64,000 nt of DNA from the NCBI GenBank assembly GCA_018241525.1, contig JAFEDR010000009.1:1210943-1274942 (forward strand), read 5' to 3'. A program made the position numbers and the translations under genes. This DNA comes from Pseudomonadota bacterium (lineage in GTDB: Bacteria > Pseudomonadota > Gammaproteobacteria > Steroidobacterales > Steroidobacteraceae). The notes under the pieces were generated by a model, which did no database searches, was not told the DNA's origin, and saw only the letters and a program-made list of their open reading frames with translations. Positions 58,559 to 64,000 of the stretch are shown here, one piece after another (position 1 is the first letter of the stretch; every line of letters begins with the position of its first letter).

Positions 58559-59632
58559 ATGACCCGCGCTACCGACAGAACGCGCGAAGCCATCACCGAC
58601 TCGGCCGCCGAGTGGCTGGTGGCGCTTCGGGACGAGGAGCTCGGGGAAGCCGATCATGCGGCGTTCCTCGCCTGGCTGCGTGCCTCCCCGCGCCACGTCG
58701 AGGAGTATCTCCGACTCCGCGCCCTCGATCGGCGCGTCGCGATCGCCGCCCTCGCCCTCCCGGTCTCCGCGACTGCCGACCTCGACGCCGACCCGGGCCA
58801 CGAGTTCGCGGGTACGACCGTGCTCCATCCGCGTCAGTCGCCGGAAGTCACGCCGAGCCATCCGCAGCGCCGCCGGCACTTCGTCGCGGCCGCCGCCGTG
58901 CTCGGAAGCGTGCTGATCGCCGTGGCCCTCTGGCTGAATGTCGGCCCAGGCGGGTCCTTGCCGGCGCAAACCTACCGGACGGCCCACGGGGAACAACGCA
59001 CGGTGCCCCTGCCCGACGGCTCCGTGCTGCACGTGAACACGGATTCCGTCGCAACCGTCCGCTACTCGAGCGACGAGCGGCTCGTTTCGATCGAGCGTGG
59101 CGAGGCGTTCTTCGAGGTCGCCCCGCGATCCGCGGCCCGGTTCCGGGTCGTCGCCGGCGACCTGAGTGCGGTTGCGGTCGGCACGAAATTCGACCTGCGG
59201 CGCCAGGAGGCTGCGACAACGGTGACGGTCGTCGAAGGCCACGTCGCTGTCCTCGCCGGCATCGCCTCGCCCGCTGCCGTGACGGCAGCCCTTCACATCG
59301 GTTCCGGCGAGCAGGTGCGGGTGGTGAATGGCACCGTGCCCGTATCCGCCGCGGCGGTCGATGTACGGCGCTCCGTCGGATGGCTCAAGCGGCAGATCGC
59401 CTTCGAGCAGCAGACGCTCGCGGACGTCGCCGCGGAATTCAACCGCTACTTGCAGGTCCCGCTGATCGTGGAAGGCAACAGGCTCCAGCAGCTGCGCATC
59501 AGTGGCGTGTTCGATCCCTACAACATCGATGCCTTCGCGTCGTTCCTCGACACCCTCGAGGGCGTCGCGGTGGAGCGGACGCCCGCGATGATCCGCGTCT
59601 ACGAGCGCACGCCGAAGTCGCGCGCACCGTAG
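58559..59632 (+). CDS. FecR-like anti-sigma factor
   Basis: This 357-residue protein has an N-terminal cytoplasmic FecR_N region (ITDSAAEWLVALRDEELGEA, AFLAWLRASPRHVEEYLRL), one membrane helix (about residues 105-127) and a periplasmic FecR domain (YRTAHGEQRTVPLPDGSVLH, VSIERGEAFFEVAP, VAVGTKFDLRRQEAATTVTV). The end (about 285-345: EQQTLADVAAEFNRYLQVPL, GVFDPYNIDAFASFLD) is the STN-like segment that contacts the receptor. It begins four bases after the sigma gene and should hold or activate that sigma factor. Confidence 0.92.
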   Translation: MTRATDRTREAITDSAAEWLVALRDEELGEADHAAFLAWLRASPRHVEEYLRLRALDRRVAIAALALPVSATADLDADPGHEFAGTTVLHPRQSPEVTPSHPQRRRHFVAAAAVLGSVLIAVALWLNVGPGGSLPAQTYRTAHGEQRTVPLPDGSVLHVNTDSVATVRYSSDERLVSIERGEAFFEVAPRSAARFRVVAGDLSAVAVGTKFDLRRQEAATTVTVVEGHVAVLAGIASPAAVTAALHIGSGEQVRVVNGTVPVSAAAVDVRRSVGWLKRQIAFEQQTLADVAAEFNRYLQVPLIVEGNRLQQLRISGVFDPYNIDAFASFLDTLEGVAVERTPAMIRVYERTPKSRAP

Positions 59633-60014
59633 CGGGCGTCGACCTCGCGCACCGCGGGCAACGTCGCATCCCCCGCGCTCGCGTGTCACGACCGGTGGGC
59701 ACGTAGCCGCCCGTCACTGGGGTGAACCGGCTATCGCCGATGGACCCTTGAGGTTCCGGAATCCGTCCTCCTGATCCGTCACTCGGCGTGCTGCACCGCA
59801 ATTTTTGCGGCAACGGGTACCCGACTTCGCACGCGGGCCCTCTTAGTTCGCAGGGACACGCGAAAGCGGTGCGCAGCGACGGGCTCATCCGGGTGAGGTA
59901 ACCCGTGAGCGGCACCTGCCTCGTTGGATGCTGCGTCCGCACGCGTATACCCGATGGCAGTCGGGACGGTCAGGAGCCTGCCACGCACAGGGACATGACA
60001 AAAGGGGAACTCCC
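59633..60014. other. gap between FecR-like and fibre-protein genes
   Basis: No gene is seen in 382 bases. CCGCAA (59796-59801) and TTGCGG (59805-59810) form a perfect short dyad with a TTT centre that could be an operator or hairpin. The ribosome site of the next gene (AAAGGGGAA) is at 60000-60009. Confidence 0.35.
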
Positions 60015-61457
60015 ATGAAGGTCTTCCGGGTATTTCGATCGATCTCGCATTTGCTGCTCGCTTCGGGCCTGTGCGCAGGCGCTTACGCACAGCAACCACC
60101 CGACGTCGTGCAGAGCGATGCGGCCGCCAACACGGCCATGGGCTCGAGCGCCCTGCAGAGCCTCCAGCCGGGCGTCCTCAACGTATCCGCCACCAACAAC
60201 ACCGCGGCGGGCAGCACCGCCCTGCTCTCCAACACCACCGGCAGCAACAACACGGCAGTCGGATCGGTCGCGCTCAACAGCAACACGACCGGCAGCGGAA
60301 ACACGGCCGTGGGCGTCGCGGCATTGAGTGCCAACACGACCGGGACCGGCAATACCGCCATGGGCATTGCGGCGCTGCAGAACAGCCGAACGGCGACCAA
60401 CAACAGTGCCTTCGGCAGCGAGGCGCTTGCGACCAACACGACCGGATCGGGGAACAATGCGTTCGGCATCAACGCGCTCGCGCTCAACACGTCGGGCGGG
60501 GACAACACCGCCTTTGGCGTTTCCGCTCTGTACGCCAACGTGACCGGAAACGACAACATCGCCGTGGGCAACTGGGCGCTCACGACGAACACGACCGGGA
60601 GCGGAAACACCGCCGTCGGGGCCGGGGCGCTCAGCAGCAGTACGACGGCTGACGCCAATACGGCGGTCGGTTCCAACGCACTCGCGCATGACACGACCGG
60701 CGTCAACAACACTGCCGCGGGGAGTGGCGCACTCGGATGGAACACCACTGGATTCAGCAACAGCGCGATCGGCGGCGCTTCGCTGTCGAACAACTCCTCC
60801 GGTGCCGAGAACGTCGCGATCGGCCAGGCCGCGCTCCTCAACAACACGACCGGCAATGACAATACGGCGCTCGGCATCGGTGCCGGGTCAAACTTGACAA
60901 GCGGCAACAACAACATCGACATCGCGAACGTCGGTGTCGCGGGCGAGAGCGGCGCGATCCGCATCGGAACGCCCGGCGTCCAGCGGGTCGCGGCGATCGC
61001 CGGGATCTGGGGTTCACTCGTGCACCGAGGCGCTGCGGTCGTGGTGAACGCCAACGGCCAGCTCGGTGTCGAGGAATCGTCGGAGCGCTACAAGACCGAC
61101 ATCGCCTCGATGCAGGCCCGCCCCGAGGCGATCCGGCAGCTCCGGCCCGTCACGTACCGCCTGAAGGCGGACCCGGCGAGCGGGCTGCAGTACGGACTAA
61201 TCGCCGAGGAAGTGAACGAGATCTACCCCGAGCTGGTCGTCCGGGACGAATCCGGCACCATCCAGGGCGTACGGTACGACCGGCTCACGCCGATCCTGCT
61301 CGGCGAGATCCAGCAGCAGCAGCGGGTCCTGTCGGCGCAGGCTGACCGGCTGAGCGAACTCGAGCAGAGGCTCGCGGAGCTGTCGCAGCTGCAGCGCGCG
61401 ATGCAGATCGCGCTCAGCAATGTGCAGGGCCAGTCGTCTCGAGTCGCGATGCGCTGA
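60015..61457 (+). CDS. secreted repeat fibre protein with S74 self-cleaving chaperone
   Basis: This 480-residue protein has a signal peptide (SISHLLLASGLCAGAYAQQ), fourteen 17-residue repeats of the pattern NTAVGxxALxxNTTGSG (residues 62-299), a linker with GESGAIRIGTPG, and a C-terminal peptidase S74 domain (about 352-450: SSERYKTDI, QLRPVTYRLK, YGLIAEEVNEIYPELV, VRYDRLTPILLGEI), then a coiled coil (QADRLSELEQRLAELSQLQ). S355 and K360 sit five residues apart like the Ser/Lys dyad of known S74 domains, so it may trimerise and cut itself. Repeats resemble trimeric-adhesin heads and phage tail fibres, yet there is no membrane anchor. AAAGGGGAA precedes the ATG. It is a single-gene unit. Confidence 0.85.
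   Translation: MKVFRVFRSISHLLLASGLCAGAYAQQPPDVVQSDAAANTAMGSSALQSLQPGVLNVSATNNTAAGSTALLSNTTGSNNTAVGSVALNSNTTGSGNTAVGVAALSANTTGTGNTAMGIAALQNSRTATNNSAFGSEALATNTTGSGNNAFGINALALNTSGGDNTAFGVSALYANVTGNDNIAVGNWALTTNTTGSGNTAVGAGALSSSTTADANTAVGSNALAHDTTGVNNTAAGSGALGWNTTGFSNSAIGGASLSNNSSGAENVAIGQAALLNNTTGNDNTALGIGAGSNLTSGNNNIDIANVGVAGESGAIRIGTPGVQRVAAIAGIWGSLVHRGAAVVVNANGQLGVEESSERYKTDIASMQARPEAIRQLRPVTYRLKADPASGLQYGLIAEEVNEIYPELVVRDESGTIQGVRYDRLTPILLGEIQQQQRVLSAQADRLSELEQRLAELSQLQRAMQIALSNVQGQSSRVAMR
60198..60911 (+). repeat. fourteen tandem 51-base coding repeats
   Basis: Within the fibre gene the DNA repeats with a 51-base period, encoding the 17-residue unit NTAVGxxALxxNTTGSG. Copies 1-3 and 8-9 are closest; copies 4 and 12 are most diverged. 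The variation at third positions shows protein-level selection rather than recent duplication of all copies. Confidence 0.85.
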
Positions 61458-61476
61458 GACGGTCTAGGCGTCGGCG

Positions 61477-61509
61477 ACGACGGCCCTGGCCTCAGGCCGG
61501 GGCCGTCGT
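61477..61509 (+). terminator. very strong terminator hairpin
   Basis: ACGACGGCCCTGGCC (61477-61491) and GGCCGGGGCCGTCGT (61495-61509) form a 15-bp stem with one T-G pair and a TCA loop, 19 bases after the fibre-protein stop codon. There is no T-run, but stability alone makes an end signal or mRNA 3' cap likely. Confidence 0.65.
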
Positions 61510-61892
61510 GCTCGATGGCCACGTGAGATCTCGTTACCCTCGGGCGCCCGCTACCTCCCTCGGACGGGACGTCAGGTCCGAAGGCGTGACCGGGTTGCGG
61601 ATGCCCGGCATTCAGCGTGATTGTCTCCTTGCCTCGGGCTGGTTGATTCAGGCTAAAGGGGCGAGTCCCCGCCTGTCACGGTCCCCTCCTTGCCGGTGCG
61701 GTCTGACGCTCGGTGAACGTGGAACGAGCTCGATCGTGAGCCGAGCGGCCGTGAGAGTTCGACACACGCATGTTCTTGCTGCGGCGCAACAGCGTCCTGA
61801 GGGCAGCGCCCTCGAATCGGCTAAGCTGAATTGCCGGGAAACATCGTCGATGTACGACCGGCGCCGGTCGGGCCGCCGGGTACAAGGACAGC
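61510..61892. other. gap upstream of the second TIR gene
   Basis: No gene is seen in 383 bases. A small hairpin AGGC-TAAA-GGGG-CGAGT-CCCC-GCCT (61650-61674) is the only structure noticed. It must hold the promoter of the TIR gene, since a terminator-like hairpin separates it from the fibre gene. No similarity to the region before the first TIR gene was noticed. Confidence 0.35.
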
Positions 61893-63920
61893 GTGAGCGC
61901 GGCAAGCAAAGCAGTGTTTCTCAGCTACGCCTCCGAGGACTCGGAGGCCGCGACGCGGCTGGCGGAAGGTCTCAAGTCGGCCGGCATCGAGGTCTGGTTC
62001 GATCGCACTGAACTGCGCGGAGGCGACGCCTGGGATCGGCAGATCCGCCGCCAGATTCACGATTGCGCCCTCTTTCTACCCGTGATCTCTGCCCATTGCA
62101 CGGCACGCCACGAGGGTTACTTCCGGCGCGAATGGAAACTTGCGGTGGATCGGACGGCGGACATGGCCGAGGACGTGACGTTCCTCGTGCCGGTCGCCAT
62201 CGACGAAACGCTCGAGTCGGCCGCTCGGGTACCGGACTCGTTCCGCGACGTCCAGTGGTCGCGGATGCCGGGCGGCCATGTGTCGCCTGCGTTTGTGACT
62301 CGACTGCAGCATCTCCTGTCACCCTCGCTCGCTCCGGACCCGCGTGAATCGCAAGACGTAACGGCGATCTCGTCCACGATCCCGGCAGTTCCGGCTCGCC
62401 GCCATTGGCGGGTGCCGGCAGTACTGGTCTTGGGCGTGCTCGCCGTTGCGGGTCTCGTCTACTTTGCCGGCGGCCGGCTACGGCCAGACGTGCCGTCCGC
62501 AACGGTGCCTGGCAGCCCGAGCGTCACCGCCCCGGGAAGTTCGGGGGCACTGGCGCCCGACGACAAGTCCATTGCGGTGCTGCCATTCGCGGACTTGAGC
62601 GAGAAGCACGACCAGGAATACCTCGCCGATGGCATCGCCGAGGAACTGCTCGACGTGCTCGCGACCGTTCCCGGCCTCCGGGTCATCGGGCGCACCTCGT
62701 CGTTCCAGTTCAGGAACCGGAGCGCCGACGTGCGTACCATCGGCACGACGCTCGGGGTCGCACATGTCGTTGAAGGCAGCGTCCGTCGCTCCGGTGACCA
62801 CATACGGGTCACCGTGCAGTTGCTACGAACGTCTGATGGGTCCCATGTGTGGTCCGGCTCATTCGATCGGACGTCGGCCGATGTGCTGCGGATGCAGGGC
62901 GAGATTGCGCGGGAGGTCGGGCGTTCACTCGAGGTTTCGGTCGCTTCCGACCTCTTGTCCGGCTCGCCGTTCAAGGTACGCAACGCCGACGCGCTCGACC
63001 TGTACTTTCGTGGCATGCAGGCTCTCGTGAAGTACTCCGCCGAGAGCAACCAGGAGGCGGCCGAGGACTTCCAGCGCGCGATCGATCTCGACCCGGGGTT
63101 CATCCGGGCCTACGAGGGGCTCGGCTCCGCGCACATCCAGCAGGCGGCCTACGGGTTCGTGGCGCCCGAGGCCGGATTCGAGCTCGTTCGGAACGATGCG
63201 CTTGCGCTGCTGAAGATCGATCCGCGCTCGGCGCTGGCGCACGCGCTGCTGGCGCGCATTCACACCGTCTACACGTGGGACTGGAACACGGCGCAGCAGG
63301 AGGCGGATGCCGCGCTCGCGATTCGCCCGCATGAATGGGGCGTACTGTTCACCGCCGCGGAGCTGGCGCTTGCGTTGGGGCAGCTGCAGAAGTCCGAGCA
63401 GCTCTTCCGGGCGTCGATCGCGAGCGACCCTCTGAACTCGGACTCCCGGGTCGAGCTGTCGCAGGTCTACCTGAGGCAGGGGCGCCTCGGCGAGGCCGAG
63501 GCGGAGGTGCGCAAGGCGCTCGTCGCGACGCCGAGCTACCTCGGCGGCCATGGGCAACTCGCCCTAATACTGCTCGAAGAAGGCCGCTACGGCGAAGCCC
63601 TGGACGCAGCGATGCAGGAAGCTCCCGCCGGCGGGCAGTTTGGCGTCCTGGCGGAAATCCAGTTTCGCATGGGGCATCAGGACGTCGCGAAGAGCTGGCT
63701 GGAACGGGAGATCCGGGAGCACGGGGAAGATCAGGCGTGGACCATCGCCTGCGCGTACGGGCAGCTGGGCCAGGCCGGGCCGGCTTTCGAGTGGCTCGAT
63801 CGCGCGTACCAGCGGAAAGACCCGAATCTCGTCTATCTCAAAGGCACTCCGGAGTTTCGAAACCTGGTGCGAGATGCTCGTTACCAGGCATTTCTTCGAA
63901 AGATGAATCTACCCGAATAA
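61893..63920 (+). CDS. TIR-TM-TolB-TPR protein, copy 2
   Basis: This 675-residue protein repeats the layout of the protein at 42304: TIR domain (about residues 4-125), membrane helix (173-192), TolB/FlgO-like domain (225-350: KSIAVLPFADLSEKHDQEYL, VIGRTSSFQFRNR) and tetratricopeptide repeats (about 365-660). Over residues 5-87 of the TIR domain, 59 of 83 positions are identical without gaps. E80 in RREWK, the position of the catalytic glutamate of NAD-cleaving TIRs, is kept. Both also end alike (FLRKLHMPE and FLRKMNLPE). The start is a GTG. The linker and periplasmic halves are more diverged, as expected of paralogs that read different signals with the same output. Confidence 0.88.
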   Translation: MSAASKAVFLSYASEDSEAATRLAEGLKSAGIEVWFDRTELRGGDAWDRQIRRQIHDCALFLPVISAHCTARHEGYFRREWKLAVDRTADMAEDVTFLVPVAIDETLESAARVPDSFRDVQWSRMPGGHVSPAFVTRLQHLLSPSLAPDPRESQDVTAISSTIPAVPARRHWRVPAVLVLGVLAVAGLVYFAGGRLRPDVPSATVPGSPSVTAPGSSGALAPDDKSIAVLPFADLSEKHDQEYLADGIAEELLDVLATVPGLRVIGRTSSFQFRNRSADVRTIGTTLGVAHVVEGSVRRSGDHIRVTVQLLRTSDGSHVWSGSFDRTSADVLRMQGEIAREVGRSLEVSVASDLLSGSPFKVRNADALDLYFRGMQALVKYSAESNQEAAEDFQRAIDLDPGFIRAYEGLGSAHIQQAAYGFVAPEAGFELVRNDALALLKIDPRSALAHALLARIHTVYTWDWNTAQQEADAALAIRPHEWGVLFTAAELALALGQLQKSEQLFRASIASDPLNSDSRVELSQVYLRQGRLGEAEAEVRKALVATPSYLGGHGQLALILLEEGRYGEALDAAMQEAPAGGQFGVLAEIQFRMGHQDVAKSWLEREIREHGEDQAWTIACAYGQLGQAGPAFEWLDRAYQRKDPNLVYLKGTPEFRNLVRDARYQAFLRKMNLPE

Positions 63921-64000
63921 CCGGGTTGCGACTCCCGCCGGACCGGGGGACTTTCGTTGCAACCTCTCCGCGAATACGGAGTCATCATGCGGATGATCTG

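Noticed and set aside
60198..60911. Regular 51-base repeats, considered as a CRISPR array
   Set aside because: The period is in frame, has no constant spacer/repeat split and encodes a conserved 17-residue unit inside a secreted protein.

Overview
The window is high-GC, gene-dense bacterial DNA. It carries four TonB-dependent receptors, a FecI/FecR pair, lipoprotein signals and cell-surface glycoside hydrolases, so the host is Gram-negative. The oligosaccharide-type receptor, the mix of secreted amidohydrolases and the TIR/TolB/TPR proteins suggest a gammaproteobacterium of the Xanthomonadales/Nevskiales/Steroidobacter kind, but that placement is inference. No rRNA, tRNA, CRISPR array, transposase or integrase was seen.

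Region by region. 0-1.8 kb: a small operon (AhpD-like protein, secreted cupin, flavin-binding PNPOx-like protein) facing a large orphan MASE1-CHASE-PAS-PAS histidine kinase (1.8-4.8 kb). 5.1-11.3 kb: a tightly coupled minus-strand operon of a TonB receptor, a lipoprotein PQQ/cytochrome c alcohol dehydrogenase and an NTF2-like lipoprotein, with a divergent AraC-type regulator. 11.3-14.8 kb: an Nramp-like transporter with a non-standard ion site, divergent from a TonB receptor. 14.8-25.1 kb: a beta-propeller/amidohydrolase, an Lrp regulator divergent from ornithine cyclodeaminase, a trans-sulfuration PLP enzyme, a RibD-like reductase and a two-gene ABC-2 exporter.

25.1-38.1 kb is the clearest catabolic unit: GH20 hexosaminidase, TonB receptor, GH2 exo-beta-D-glucosaminidase, sulfotransferase and a FucP/NagP-like transporter on the minus strand, with a ROK repressor and ROK kinase divergent. 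Two matching inverted repeats in the divergent promoter region are good candidate repressor operators. The set looks built to take up, trim and phosphorylate chitin/chitosan-type amino sugars.

38.1-42.3 kb is a sparsely coding stretch of visibly lower GC with one membrane-anchored protein of unknown function, probably acquired. It is followed by the first TIR-TM-TolB-TPR protein (42.3-44.3 kb). 44.4-50.6 kb holds a branched-chain-type ABC importer (two ATPases, two permeases) divergent from its binding protein, which overlaps a gene for an aldo/keto reductase-Rid fusion. The next gene, for a secreted protein of unknown function, has its start codon inside a long mRNA stem. 51.5-59.6 kb has a YtcJ-like amidohydrolase, an STN-bearing (FecA-like) TonB receptor, an FG-GAP lipoprotein and FecI/FecR. 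60.0-61.5 kb encodes a secreted fibre-like protein (fourteen 17-residue repeats plus an S74 self-cleaving chaperone), ended by a very strong hairpin. 61.9-63.9 kb is the second TIR-TM-TolB-TPR protein.

The most unusual items are the paired TIR receptors, the start-codon hairpin at 50.67 kb, the predicted ROK operators, the sulfotransferase inside an amino-sugar operon, the S74 fibre protein and the AKR-Rid fusion.
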